Positions 46,184-58,477 of a DNA stretch of 64,000 bases are shown one piece after another. The stretch spans positions 3,534,001 to 3,598,000 of the forward strand of contig CM056876.1 in the NCBI GenBank assembly GCA_029876055.1. Reading direction: 5' to 3'. The translations under genes were made by a program, and so were the position numbers. Within the stretch, counting starts at the first letter, position 1. Every line of letters starts with the position of its first letter. The notes under the pieces were generated by a model, which was not told the DNA's origin, ran no database searches, and saw nothing but the letters and a program-made list of their open reading frames with translations. Source of the DNA: Madurella fahalii (lineage: Eukaryota > Ascomycota > Sordariomycetes > Sordariales).

Positions 46184-46568
46184 GCCCTACAATTAGAGGG
46201 TGGCAACGACTATGTTGTTGCTAGCGACGCCTCCTTTGCCGACAACAGCCTCGATCAAAAAAGCTTTCAGGTGTACGCTATAAAGTTGTTTGGTGGACTT
46301 GTAGATTAGAGAGCTAACAAGTAAAAAACCATCACCACATCTACTATAGAGGCTGAACTACTAGCCTTAGCATAAGCCGCCAAAGAGTCTCTCTTTATAA
46401 GCTAACTACTGGCCGAACTATCAGTCAAACTGGATGGCCATCAGATCAAGATTCAATGTGACAATCAGCAGACTATATAACTTGTCACGGCTGAAGTGGC
46501 TACCCTCTAGACCTGACTAAGAGAGAAGTCCAGATTCAAGCTCTTGACAAGTTGAATCTGAGGAGGTG

Positions 46569-46816
46569 TGTCAAAAGGATCAGGTGCTAGTCCAAAGGAT
46601 CAGGATCACAGGATCTAGTGCAGGAGCCAAACCTATGTACTCTATTGAGCTAAAGAAGACTGGCAGCTAACTGCGCCACTGTACAGATGTCATCCTGTAC
46701 GTGGATCTCGTCTATAAAAAAAGAGCAAGCTCTCCAATAGAGACAAACATAATCAAGACACACAAAAATCCTTAACTGTCATTTCCCACGATTCAGAGGT
46801 GCTATGCTTTCTGACA
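46569..46816 (+). repeat. Copia-3 3' LTR (248 bp)
   Basis: TGTCAAAAGG...TTTCTGACA; a GAGGAGG purine tract lies directly upstream. Related to the solo LTR at 52618-52886. Confidence 0.85.
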
Positions 46817-47142
46817 GTTATGGCAATGGTGCTTTGCGACCTCGTTTCTATCTCTGAAACCTCCTATACAGTTTGTTGTAAGCCGCTTGGATCAGGGAGC
46901 TCGGCGGCTGTCTCGGAGCTTCTGGACCTTGCCCAGCTTGTAGGAGAGAGGTCTATAGCCGGGCTTCAAAGTTTGCTAGTCTCTTGTTGAGATATAGATC
47001 TAGTGGTGGTATCTAAGTCTCAGTTTCGAGGTTCCGAATAGGGATAGCCTTGTGAATGCCAGCTACTATCCTGAGACTCTTTGACTGCGCTTTGACCAGC
47101 CTAGTTGCTATGCTCTATGGTTGGCCATCAACTAGAGAGATA
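46817..47142. other. Non-transposon-like spacer of balanced base composition
   Basis: Less AT-rich than both flanks. It holds one ORF remnant (46799-46990, overlapping the LTR end) without a recognised domain. It may be a shred of the original host locus. Confidence 0.4.
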
Positions 47143-47884
47143 TTTATACCTGAATAAAGAGAGTTAATATATATCTATAATATATAGTTATATATAAGCT
47201 ATATAATTATAAAAATGTATATACTAATTAAGTTCTATAAAAAGAGTAATACGTAAAATTAGATAGAGATCTGAATAATTTAACGATAATTCGGAATATA
47301 TACTAGAGCTGGAAAAGTGAAGTACCAGTACCGCAAAGCTGTATAACCTACCAAACCTGAACAGTAACCGAGATTTTACTAAAAATCCCTCGAATATAAA
47401 ACTTATTACCCTTTACTAAAGTTACAATTCTTTCTCACCATACAACTCCTAAGGTAAAGAGCTCTATAAAGTACAGCAGTTTAAGAGCCTTATGAGATAT
47501 AACACTTCGACTCTTATCTAACTTTACACAGTTTAAGTAGCACTCGATATCTACCTAATATCATCCCAACTTCTACTCTTCTAATTTTAGATGATATGAA
47601 TCTAAGGATAGGTTCTACAGAGAGGAGAATAAATTGTAATAAGAGTTACTAGGCAAGATCAGAAAAACTGGCTAAATAACAGTAGATGATGTTATTATAC
47701 TAGGGTAGATAAGAATCTCGAAGAAACCCCTCTCATACAGAGAACTTCTGATCTATAAAGATCAATCTCTATATAATTGATAGGAGGTTGTTTACCAAGA
47801 TATTGCTCGCCAGTCCAAATCTCTTCCATATTAAGACATCGTAGTTCATCTCTCTCAATGTATTCCTAGAGCAACTCCTTTACA
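47143..47884 (+). mobile_element. Gypsy-6: 3' terminal fragment with LTR
   Basis: Colinear with 26806-27280 of Gypsy-3, starting at the TATA region of the antisense gene. An LTR follows at 47635-47884 (TGTAATAAGAG...CTCCTTTACA). It includes an extra short segment (about 47463-47530) not present in the other copies. Confidence 0.82.
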
Positions 47885-49895
47885 CTGAAGATCAATTATA
47901 AGCCTACTACGAGATTCAGTAAGAGGTTCAAAAGATCATCTCCAGACTTAGATAACTTTAGAGAAGTAAAAGGAGGTAGTAGTTTAATAGTATTTATAAT
48001 CCTAATATATTATAAAGATAAGATCTATATACTAGAGAAATAGGATTCCTTTATAAGTACTTATTTTAGTAATTAAGAAGAGATACTCTATAAGAGAACT
48101 AGAGAATATAGGATACTATATACAACTATCACAGCTATAGTATAACAACGCTATTCTAATTATATAGATATAGCTCTAAATAAGTCTAATATCTATAGAA
48201 ATAATCTCGAAAAAGAACCGCCTAATAGTTAGAAAGAGCTTGAGAAACACCCTCTTCGTAAGCACTTTACTAAAGAAATCTACTAAGAGATTAAGAACCT
48301 AGAGAGCTGAGGTATATAGTGTTTACTAGACCGCTCAGAAATCAGAATCAAGCTTATTCTACTCAAGTAGATATTTATATATAAGTTTGATCAATATAGA
48401 TATCTAGAGAACTATAAGACATGTATTTATATATATAGAGATCTCTAAATACCTTATCGATCTAGAATATATATACTATAATGCTTGTTGTATATACGTT
48501 TAGACTGATAATAGCTTTCATAGTATACTTCGATCTCGAGATCTATAAGAGAGTGCATAGTAAACCACTCTACCAATGAATCAAAAAATTCGCCAATTCA
48601 ATCACTCCGTGATTGAACACTACATACCACTTGTTTATATTACGTACCTAGGGTTGTACCCTTAGCTGGTCTTGTGACAAGATCAAATAATTCGATATAA
48701 TATAAGTATTCCTTGATACCTTAAGAGATAGCAAAGCTCTAGTTGTTTATAAGCTTCTAAAGAGATTTAAATATAAAGAAAAGTTTATCGAACTCAAGAA
48801 GGCGCTATATAGGCTTAAGGACTTACTGCTTCTATAGTATCAAGAGTTCTTAGCTACTTTAAAAGAGCTCAGCCTTTAACTATTAGATGAAGAGCCTTAC
48901 CTATTTACTAATACTTAGAATTAAATCTTTATAATTTTCTATATCAACAACTTTCTTATATTATATTATTATAGCAAAGCTACTACTATTCGTAAGTAAT
49001 AAATAAGATTATCGCCTAGTATGAAGTCTATAATTAAGGAGATATAGAATAGTTTCTAGAGATCAGAATTGTTAGAGAATATACTACTTATAAGATCTAG
49101 CTAGTCTATAACTAGTATATTGAGAAGATTATAAAGAAATATAGACTTATTGAGAGAAATAGATTTTCTTATATTCTACTACCTAGAGAAGATCTAATCA
49201 AGTTCGAAGACGATACTTTAAAGGCTATAATCAAAACAATATAGGAACTAGTTAGATTTATCCTATATTCTACGATTATAGTACGCTCTAATATAGTATT
49301 TGCTATAGTAAAGCTCTTGTAATTCCTATTAAACCCTAGTAATTAGTATATTATAGCCGTAAAATAAGTAATTAAATACCTATACCTAATGAGATATCTC
49401 GTTATTATATATAGAGATGATTATAGAGAAGTTTAGGCTCTTTTAATTACTAGCAACACTACTTTTACTAACTATTTAGAGTCTCAGTGATCGTCCTAGG
49501 AATATATAATATCGTTCTTTAGAGATATAATCAATTAGAAAACAACTTGATAGAATACAATTACTACCTTATTAACTGAAATAGAGCTTATTACTTTTAT
49601 ATTAACTACTAAAGAAATGATAGTATTTAAACGATTATATTAAGATATTGAGTTCGAGCTTAGAGAACTATAGAATCTATAATATAATAATTAATAGATG
49701 ATTAGAATTATAATCAGAGAAAATAAAAGGATTAGTACTTCTATACTATATAGATATCTATAATCTCTAGGTATACTAGGAGTATATAAAAGCATTGTTC
49801 AAAATAATATATCTACTAACAAGCGAAATATCTATTACTTAATTAAAAAGGAGGTAGAAGGAGAATTTACTTAAATTATACTAATTATTTATATA
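47885..49895 (+). mobile_element. Copia-4: RT-RNase H fragment, strongly RIP-mutated
   Basis: RT is recognisable by TFRLIIAFIVYFDLE, ELKKALYRLKDL (canonical KALYGLRQ) and FYINNFLI (the YVDD region changed), followed by RNase H (TEIELITF) and an end like EYIKALFKIIYLPTSEIS. A segment at about 48553-48700 interrupts RT and contains a 9-bp perfect hairpin (TTCAATCAC/GTGATTGAA, 48597-48617). Confidence 0.78.
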
Positions 49896-51758
49896 ATATA
49901 TCTTATAAGCGAGCAGTATATATAAGCGAGCAGTATACTTTCCACTATCTACCTATAACTATCCTAAATTACAATATAACCACTAGGAAATAACAATAAC
50001 TGAACCAGAAATAGATGAATCAGACGATTCTCCAACCTCCTAATATGTATGTGCATTATAACCAAGCTTGTCGCACAGACTATAACACCGAATCTTCGTA
50101 CTAGACCCCCCTACACTACCACTATTTTAGAGTCTTTCATAGATTACCTGCTCATCTACAGCCTTTTGATCTAGTAGATCCTATACTTCTTATACAGTAA
50201 AAGACTCTCCAAGCCGTATACATGTTTTTTTAGCTCTCTGCCGCTTACTAAGCTCCTCATTGGCCTTTCGTAGTGTCGAGATCTCTGTACGTAAATGGGC
50301 CACTTCGTATATCACAACCATCATACCTTTGGCTAGTTAGTCTACAGCAGCTAGTATAGGTATCGGAGAACTGCCTTAGTAGTTAGATATCCAGCCTTTA
50401 ATAAGGTCTTTCTATAAGGTGGCCTCTCGGGGGTTTTGTAGTATTTGAGATTGCCAAGGTAGTGCCATACCTAGCTGCGAGAGATTAGTGGAGTTAGGGT
50501 TCGGAGACGTATATCCATCTTGGAAATAACCTTTTTTAGATCGTATAGTATAAGACCTGCCCCGGCAAAGGCTCCTTAGATATTCTTTTCAGTAAAAGAA
50601 GTAAAAACCGCTACTCTGAACGTATAAAGGAATTCTAATTTAGTAATATATATGATATATATACATATAAGTTCCTCGATTTGGTAGCTATAAGCTCTCT
50701 TCAACGGTCTAAAACAACCAATATCTAATGGTTAAACTAGGTACGAGGAGTATAGAGGCATATAAAGCATGATGATATTGTGCTCCTGGCAATAGATTTC
50801 GAATTAGTTAGAGTGGTGGCTCTCGTGGCCATCGAGGATTAAGAGCCAGTATTTCCCTTTTGTCTGAGATACCGTATGAAAATCGAAGTGCTGGATCTAA
50901 TCTAGGCCTTTCTCATTGGTAGTCCAGCCATTATCGATTGTTCTAATATACTAGGTAGTTAGAAGACTACAATCTCGATACCAGCTTTCCTAGTAATATT
51001 TCCCCTTTAAAAGGATAAATGGTAGGATAGCCTAGCCTTGAGCATTCATTCCTTAGATAACCATAGCCCACTCACGGTTACCAGGCTGGACTTTTTTGGC
51101 TTTCCTATAGCTATTGGAGGTAGTTACAACTATACCAATAGTAATTATACCTATCATAAACCCAGTCTCGTCAAAGTTATATATATCTTTATTAAGGATA
51201 CCGTATTTAGCTTTGATATTGTATATAAGTGTAAACCACTCACGAATAATCTTCGGATCTTTGCATTTAGCTCTCTAGTAGTCGTATCTATGCGTAAAAC
51301 GTATCCGGAGTTCTAGTTGGCGTTTAACAAAGTTATAAGCCTAGAGCTTACTGACAAGGGGTATATTACATTCATATAGCAGTCGGTTAGCTATATCTTC
51401 TATAAAAAGAAGCTGAAGAGGGAATACATATATATAGAGCTCAGTTATATACTAAATAATTGTATACTCCTCTAGATCTGTAAGTTTTCGTGAATTAGCT
51501 GGGGTATCGCGTCGTATAGGCTGTCCGTCACGTCGGGTAGATAGAGTCATTAGTAGTACGTTATAGATTGCAGCTACCTTTCGAAGACTAAGTTTTGGAT
51601 TATCTTGTATAGCTTTGAGGGCTAAAATAATCCTGGATTTGACTGAGAAGGAATCTATGGCAGAATGGTAGTAGAATTGGTAAGAGAAGTTGGAAGGTTG
51701 AGTTATACCAAGAAAGTATACCGCTCGCTTATATGTACCATTTGCTTATAAGACACGT
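49896..51758 (-). mobile_element. pogo/Fot1-like DNA transposon, minus orientation, RIP-mutated
   Basis: Ends match as inverted repeats of about 45 bp (ACGTGTCTTATAAGC at the right end; ATATATCTTATAAGC, its RIP form, at the left), each with an internal repeat of ATATAAGCGAGC. TA flanks both sides (49894-49895, 51759-51760). On the minus strand the transposase shows SLRKVAAIYNV (HTH), NFDETGFMIG, WLLILDGHESHHS and PLDIGCFRPLKRAY, the three catalytic Asp blocks of the DDE_1 family. Several TAG/TAA stops break the frame. It belongs to a different subfamily from 17702-19523. Confidence 0.9.
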
Positions 51759-51760
51759 TA

Positions 51761-52617
51761 TACTGATATAATTATAAATATATATTCTTAGTATATATCT
51801 AATATACTACCTATTTTATAAACTAGATCGCTATTTACTTAAATACTCTTAGTTATCCTCTAATCAATTCTCCATATCCTCCTTATAATCAGAATAATAT
51901 ACTATACACTTATATATACGAATATATAATGACCTAGCTATAACCTTCCTCTTATCCTAGCTCTTCTTCTTATAGGTAGAGATAATATTATTGTCTGAGC
52001 TAGGCTTAGAAGAGGGAGAGTATATATATATAACTACTTTCTTCTAGTATATAGCTAGACTATTGCAAATTTTATTAAACTTCTTATAGAATATAGATTT
52101 AGCTTCTTAAACCATTTATATAATCAAAAGTTAGTAGAATTTGAATAGAGAGAATTAAATTTCTTATCTTCTTAGTAGATAAGAGATTATCTTACTTTTT
52201 AATATACTTATAAAGTAAGTTCTTCACTCTAATATTCTTATATTTAAGGATTAACCTTATTATAATTAAAAATATACCTAGAGAGATTATATAGAAGTTA
52301 GTAAATATAACTACTAGTATAGTAGTAGTAATATTTGTTACTAGTAGTGTTATTAATATACTACCAGTCCTCTTTTCTAATATAGAGAGAGTATATACAA
52401 CTTTTATAAGGTCTATAATAGGTAAAGCTAGAGATCTGAGCTTTATAGACTATAATTACAATTAGCTATTATTTAAATCTGAACCTAGCTAGGAACTTAT
52501 TTACGTTAAAGAAATTAGACCTTTTATACCTATCTCTAGGCACTGTAGTATCTCGGATATAGTAGGGGAATTATCTGCGATAGTAGGGAGATCAATAATA
52601 GAAGAACCAGGCTCTAT
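51761..52617. other. AT-rich RIP-like segment, identity unknown
   Basis: Probably another degraded element, since it shows the same TpA-rich composition. I find no domain on either strand that I would defend. Confidence 0.5.
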
Positions 52618-52886
52618 TGTTAAAAGGATCAGGATCACAGGATCTAGTGTGGGAGCTAAACCCATGTACTCTATTGAGCTAAGGAAGACTAGCAGCTAAC
52701 TGCGTCACTGTACGGACGTCATCCTGTACGCGTACCTCGTCTATAAAAGGAGCAAACTCTCTAGCAAAGATAGACAGGGGAGAAGGAACAACACAGGGAC
52801 AATCAACGAAGACAATCAATCAAGACAAGACACAAAAGTCCTCAACTATCATTTCCCAAGATTCAGAGGTGCCGTGCTTTCCGACA
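52618..52886 (+). repeat. Solo Copia LTR with target duplication
   Basis: TGTTAAAAGG...TTTCCGACA, 269 bp, related to the Copia-3 LTR. Perfect 5-bp duplication TCTAT at 52613-52617 and 52887-52891, so it is a true solo LTR formed by recombination within one insertion. Confidence 0.88.
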
Positions 52887-52891
52887 TCTAT

Positions 52892-53946
52892 ACCTACACT
52901 CTAAATAAGAAGAGCGGGAGGAGGTATAAGAAAGCTATTGGATATAATAAATTTTAAGCGTAAAAGAGATAGTAGGTGCAAAAGTTGGTCAAAAACGATT
53001 AGCTAACCGACGAACGGGATTAGGAGCAGGAGCAGGAGAGGAGTGTATAAAACTGGTAAGAGTATATAGTTCTAGAAAGGAAGAAATTGAGTAGGAAGAA
53101 GCCTATTTGAAGATCAAAAATAGGTACGTATAGACTATTTTTCTGATCTTTCTATTGAAGCGAGCAACTATTTAGACGAGCTCAATATCTCTATTGTTCT
53201 TCAATTTACCTGGATGAGGATCACGGAGCAATTAAGTCTCTAATCGTAGGCTCAACTGGGAGATATATCGCGATCAGAAAGGGTTTAGCGCTGCCAAGAG
53301 TTAGAGCGCAGTTAGCTGCAGGAGATCTCTTTTATATATATACCGCTCAAAGTCTCCTATATATTGGGATTAGAACAAGGAACACTTTTCTTTCTTTTGT
53401 TCAACCAACGCTCTATTTCTGAGCTGCCCTTTTCGCTCCCTACAGTGCGACAGAATCTTTCAGTCTGGACGACTCTGACAGTATTGGATTGTCACATCAA
53501 ATAGAGACACCTACTTTCAAAGTCCAGGTCTTGGGCCTGCAGTAGATTCAAACCCGCTTAAGGTTGCACCAGAGGTTAGCCGCCTTCTCTTCCTTTTTGG
53601 TACCGCTATTTTCAGATTTCTCATTTGGGCATAACATGCCTATTTCCCCCCTGATTGACAAAAAAGTCACATACTTGGTAACCGCATGTTTACCTAGTGA
53701 AAGGATGCATGATTGCTAGCGCGGGATCTATGCTGTAGTTACCAAGTAGCAGCACGATAGCTGCAGGAGGCTGGTCTAAACCCCAGATAAGGCCGGAGCA
53801 ACTTTTCCATTCCTCCAGATACGCCGCTGATAGATACATTTGTACGTACAAAACTTTGACTTAGCTCCAAGAGCTCAATACTGTCCGCTGCTCTGCTAAT
53901 TCAAGACGACCCCTGAGAGCACTGAGCGACATGACAATCTCCTCAC
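52892..53946. other. Transition zone between repeats and host genes
   Basis: 52892-53130 is a degraded reading rich in Lys/Arg/Glu (RYKKAIGYNKF) with many stops, probably transposon-derived. From about 53450 composition becomes host-like. No gene is supported before the OST3 stop codon. Confidence 0.5.
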
Positions 53947-55117
53947 TTACATGAAAGGCGGGAGCGAGAAGGGGTAGCCGGGATTTTTGCCGCGGAAAAT
54001 GCTGAGAAGCACGCTGTACATGACGAAGAGAACACCACCCCATGCTAGGAGCGCCACGCCTTGGGTCTTGGGGTCGCTCATCCTCGGGACTTTGATGGCC
54101 AAGGAAATCCCGGAAAGGGCGAGAACACCATCTGCAACGGTTAGACGAGCGCACAAGATAGGCGTGTAATGCTTCCGGCCAGTGACTTACATAGGGCAGC
54201 CACAATCTGCGTCTCAAGGCCGTACTGGCTCTGGAAGCCACTTGCAAAGTAAGTGATACCTCCGCGTCCGTCACCAGCAACGTACGGAACATTCCTGATC
54301 TGGTTGTACATGTGGCCGCTGGTGAAAAGTAAGATGGAGATCAGCGTTATGGCGGCCCAGACTGTGCGGTTCTGGATGACAGGAAGAACGTAGGGCCACG
54401 CCACGTAGGAAGCCGTAAGGCCTCCGGACAAGATGACCACGGTCGAGACCCATTTCATCCAGTTGATTGGCCGCTTGACAGGCGGGTGTGGGCGGTCAGG
54501 AAGGTGGCGAGCAATCCAGCTGTGCACCCCCTCGGCAGCTTGAGCTCTAACGCAGATGTCAGCATATCCGATCAACACGGGGGTGGAGTATAGTGCCTAC
54601 CCGTTCACAAAGTCATATCTGACAGGCTCGGAAGAAGCAGCGGCGTGAGGGCCGATGGTGGGCTGGAATAAGAACAGGACGGGAGCCGTTTGCAAGCCCA
54701 GCTGCACCGAAGCAATTAGCCACGTGTTGAGCGTCGATGATGGGAGAGTGGTAGTCGGCGGCATACGCTCATAAAGACATCCCTTCCGTCGGTAAAATCC
54801 AGTGTCCCGAAAACCAGACGCGACTCGCCCGCCTTGTCACCATTGACCCAGCTGCGCGCCAGCAGATCCCACTCTGGCTGGAACTCACGACACAGCTGGC
54901 ACCCAAACCGAGGGTCCATGGCGGTCAAGAGGACGGCGACCGTGTAATCGCGCGGAGCGCTCGTCAGCTCCCGGTACGACGGTTCGCCGAGCTTGACGGG
55001 GGCCGAGGAAAGCGACTTGGTGTGGTACGTCTTGAAGCGCTCCTCGGGCGACTTCTTCGCGGCGAGCGACCCAGCCGCGAGGAGGGAAACGGACAGGAAA
55101 GCGGCCAACCAGCGCAT
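53947..55117 (-). CDS. OST3: Oligosaccharyltransferase subunit OST3/OST6 (N33/TUSC3 family)
   Basis: This is a subunit of the ER oligosaccharyltransferase that transfers N-glycans to Asn. The family has a lumenal thioredoxin-like domain whose CxxC can hold substrate cysteines. Exons: 55117-54767, 54701-54601, 54546-54191 and 54131-53947; introns of 65, 54 and 59 bp, with lengths adding to 330 codons plus stop. A signal peptide covers residues 1-20 (MRWLAAFLSVSLLAAGSLAA). The CQLC redox motif is at 73-76 in a FGCQLCREF context. Four C-terminal hydrophobic segments follow, starting WVSTVVILSGGLTASYVAW. The protein ends FSLPPFM. Length and layout match fungal OST3 (about 330-350). Whether it serves as the OST3 or OST6 type cannot be told, but filamentous ascomycetes usually have one gene. 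Confidence 0.9.
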
Positions 55118-55606
55118 CTTGGCTTTCGTGGACGAAACGCAGTGCAGGCGGCCTAAAGGGAGAGAAGTTATCGCGGTCGTCGAGGGCCAATTGCTCCTGG
55201 ACGAGCGGCGTTCAAGCTTGTCGTTGATGGGGCTTGGCGATCAATCGACGGGAGTTGGCACCCAAGTCCATCAACTGTGTCCTTAACGTCAGCGGCCCTG
55301 GAGCTGAGCTCCAGCTGCCAAGGCCCGGCGTCTTGGCTGCTGGCGGACCGACATTCTGGCCGGATTCAAAACGGCGGGGTGGGATCCAGCGCGCTAGGCC
55401 TCTTCGGGAACAATGTTTACATCAAAGCGTGCGGGCAACCTGAAGCTGGCTCCTGACCTCATCTCTTCCGACTCCTCCGACACCCATCACACCGTGCCTA
55501 CCTCCCAATTTATCAACCCGGACCTATTTGGCTGTTGGATAATTGGGGTTCAATTGTCTGTTTCTAGACTCTGCGCTCGTTTTCTCCCGCTACTTTTTGC
55601 ACCCAC
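55118..55606. promoter_or_regulatory. Shared divergent promoter region of OST3 and the coiled-coil gene
   Basis: The two genes are transcribed away from each other with 489 bp between start codons. No individual element is identified with confidence. Confidence 0.5.
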
Positions 55607-57688
55607 ATGCCGCCGAAGAACGCGTCGCCATGTGTAAACATGGATTCTGAAAAGGTGCGCATTCAACCCATCCAGCCGGAGCCTTGTGCGAGTATCTGCT
55701 AACGGCAATTCATCGCTAGAGGACCGAAGCACTCCATGAGCTGGACCTGAAATACCGCAAGAGCACCCATGAGTGCGATCTTCTCATCAAGGACGAGGAA
55801 GCACGGCGGATAAGGCTGCGCAGCATGCTGCATCGGGATGAAGCCACATCACTGAGGGATCTGCTTGCGCAGAAAGACGTCCGCGTTAAGGAGCTCATCG
55901 ATCAAGTCGATGACATTCGCAGCCAACTAGACAGCGCGCATGAGAAGTGCCGCAGGCAGGACAATCTCATGCGGACGCAATCCCGCGAGATTGCGAATCT
56001 CAAGGTAGGATCACGCTATTAAACGCACTGTCTGTGTGCCTAGATCTGACATGGCTGTCAACAGGACGAATTGTCTGCGTTCAACGCCGTATCACAAGAC
56101 TCTTCCAAGATTTTATCCGAAAAGCTCGCTCTCTCGCGTGAAGTCGCCGTGCTCAAGCCCGAACTAGAACACCTTCGGTCACAACTGGCGCACCAAAAAG
56201 ATGTGCTCGCGGAGAAATTGGCTTTGGAGCGCCAGCTTAACACGCTTGAAGTCGAGCTTGCCAACGAAAAGCGGGCTGCCCAGAAGGCGGCGTTAAAACA
56301 GGAACATGGGAGCAAGGACGAGGAGGACCTTCGTAAACAAGTGCGTGAATTGGAGAAGGAATTAGCTAAGACGAAGCGACTCGTCGAAACGCGTACAAAG
56401 GACGAGGAGAGCAAGAACAGCGAGGCCGAAGTGGAGCTGGAAGCCCTTCGGGAGCAGCTGGCTGCAGCCGAGAAGAACCTTGCCGCTGAAAAGCGCAAGG
56501 CTGAGCAGGTAGCGAAGACGAAAAACAGCGTAGCATCAGAAATGCAGGAGGAAATGGAGCAACTCCGGCAGAGCCTCGAGGATGCGGAAAAGGCCCTTGC
56601 CGCTGAGAAGCGCGCGGCGCAGAGGCAGGAAAAGGGCCAGGCTAATGGCCCATCAGCCGTGGATGAAGAACTCACGCAACTCCGGGAGGAGCTAGCCGAG
56701 GTTCGGCAAGCTTTGGCAAACGAGAAAAAGGAGCAGGAAAAGCTACGGAAGCTAAGCGAACAGGCCCAGATCGACGCCGAGGACCGGCAACAAGCACTGA
56801 GTGACAAGGTGGAGAAGCTGCGAAGCAAACTACGGGAGACTCGGGAAGAGCTAGCGAACTGTCGAGCCGAGTTAGAAAAGGCGCAGGAGCGGACGACCAA
56901 AGCCCCCGACGTCTCAACCACCACCGTCCCGCTTAAGAAGCCCGGTGCGAAAGCGAATGCCAAGAAGAAGCGGACCGCGGACGAGATGAGCATCGATGAC
57001 AAGGTCCTCCTCACGCCCGGCAACATGGATGACCGGCCGAAGCGCCCTCTTAAGAAGAGGGGAATTGACCTGTCCATGGTTACCGAAAAGTCCACGTTCT
57101 CCATCACCCCGTTCCTTAACAAGACTGTCAATCTCGACACTTCTCCCAAATCTACGGGTGAAGACGTTACGCCGGTCCCTCAATCTCGCAGCGCTACCGC
57201 CACCGCTGACAGCGAGCCGACAACGACCACGACCACAATCACCGAAGAAGAACCCACGGCGCCTGGACCATCGGCCACCAAATCCGTAGCCGTCGGCAAC
57301 CGCCCCGTGGAGAAGAAGCCGCGCGGCAGACCACGGACAAAGCCGCTCACCGACTCGTCCCCCTCTAAAAAGAACCTCACTGCGCGGCCACCCCGGAAAG
57401 CTCCGCGCGTCGAGCCCACTTTGGAAAAGGTAGCCGAAGAGCCCGATGACGATGACGACAACAACAACTGCGCCGACCAAGATCAAGAGAACCGCACCAC
57501 AGATCACAGCACAACCACGACTAAGACTGATAAGTCGGAGAAGACAGCAGCACCCGGGCTCAAGAAAAAGAAGCGCAAGCTTCTGGGGTCAAACACCTCG
57601 ACCCTCTTTGACATCGATGACGAGGGCGAGCGCGTGAAGGCTTCTTCTAGTACTGCTATTGCTGCTGCTGCTACTGCTACTGCTACTG

Positions 57689-57729
<41 letters not shown>

Positions 57730-57945
57730 ACTGCTGCTGCATCGGCTGCTTCTTCATCTTCGTCGTCGTCGGCTAAGCCTGCCAAGGCCGGTGAAGCGGG
57801 AGGCGCCGGAGGTAGTAAGCCGCTAGGCAAGACGGTTGTAGGCCGGGCGGTGATGGGAGGAGCGAAGACTGCCTTTGGCGCAGCCAAGACGTTTTCGCCG
57901 CTCAAGAGGGATCGGAGGGGAGTGGGAGCGAGCTTTTTAGCGTAG
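55607..57945 (+). CDS. Coiled-coil protein with AT-hook and poly-Ala tract
   Basis: Exons 55607-55654, 55720-56004 and 56065-57945 with introns of 65 and 60 bp, both phase 0 (branch sites CTAAC and CTGAC). I use the upstream ATG at 55607, giving 737 residues. An in-frame ATG at 55640 with a better context (AAACATGG) would give 726. About residues 20-310 form a long heptad-rich coiled coil (Glu/Lys/Leu/Ala). Then come a basic segment with KKPRGRPRTK, an AT-hook (about 528-537), an acidic Asp/Asn stretch, a KKKKRKLLG basic patch, and a poly-Ala/Thr run encoded by a GCT/ACT microsatellite. The C-terminus is FSPLKRDRRGVGASFLA, which I believe is conserved among fungal orthologues. It is likely a nuclear or chromosome-associated structural protein. 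The exact family is not recognised. Confidence 0.85.
57648..57735 (+). repeat. GCT/ACT trinucleotide microsatellite in coding sequence
   Basis: Encodes alternating Ala/Thr and then a poly-Ala run in the coiled-coil protein. Length polymorphism would stay in frame. Confidence 0.9.
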
Positions 57946-58477
57946 GCTTACACTGATTGGTGGGGTAGCCTGAGAGGCTGGTGGTTTCTTTTTCTCGGGC
58001 GTACACGAGATATTTCAGGGGCGTTGGGCATGTTGGTCGGTTGCATTGTTCGGCGTTGATTTGGTTCGTAGTGCCTTGGGTCCGAGTACGGGACAAGGGT
58101 TGGGCGTTGGTTGCGGTACCTTAACATCAATGGGATACAATGTGCTCCTCTAATTGATGACAGTAAAATGTGTTGTTGGTTCATGGTGTCATGAAAATGC
58201 CCAATGCGCAAGCTAGGTAAGGCTGTAAGCAGCCCGCCCGCCAAATGTGTGAGGTGTGTTGCGCACGCATCCTTGCTCTTCAAGCATAACCTCAGCCTCC
58301 CTTCCCCCCTGTGTAGGTACCCTATTAAAACTCTCATTCGTCACTCTCGAGAGCCAACGCTGTAGACGGGAACACATTGTCTACGAAACCAAACATTACC
58401 GCCTCTTGCTTACTGGGACGAACACTACCTCCACACACCAGCCAACGGAACGCCGCGCCCATTTTTGAGACCGCAAA
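57946..58477. other. Intergenic region, 3' UTR and promoter of the DUF4267 gene
   Basis: No additional gene is seen. A GTAGGTACC motif (58313-58321) and pyrimidine-rich DNA lie upstream of the ATG. Confidence 0.45.

Larger units (their letters stand above)
43412..46816 (+). mobile_element. Copia-3: integrase to 3' LTR of a Copia element
   Basis: Starts in integrase (LFDFKEGYNGYRYLLLIVNR), then RT (about 44700-45480, with FFHVDDIILGYKK and the catalytic VDD intact) and RNase H (46190-46530: GGNDYVVASDASFADNS, TSTIEAELLALA). The LTR at 46569-46816 is TGTCAAAAGG...TCTGACA. It is less RIP-damaged than its neighbours. The 5' part was displaced by Gypsy-5, and an unrelated 0.5-kb segment with a minisatellite interrupts RNase H. 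Confidence 0.88.

Noticed and set aside
53515..53600. Possible tRNA (TAGATTCAAACCCGC)
   Set aside because: T-arm resemblance only; acceptor and D stems do not pair on either strand.
56058..57149. 363-codon ORF on the minus strand opposite the coiled-coil gene
   Set aside because: Ser/Phe/Cys-rich shadow of the Lys/Glu/Ala-rich coiled coil; no start context or domains, and introns of the plus gene explain the locus.
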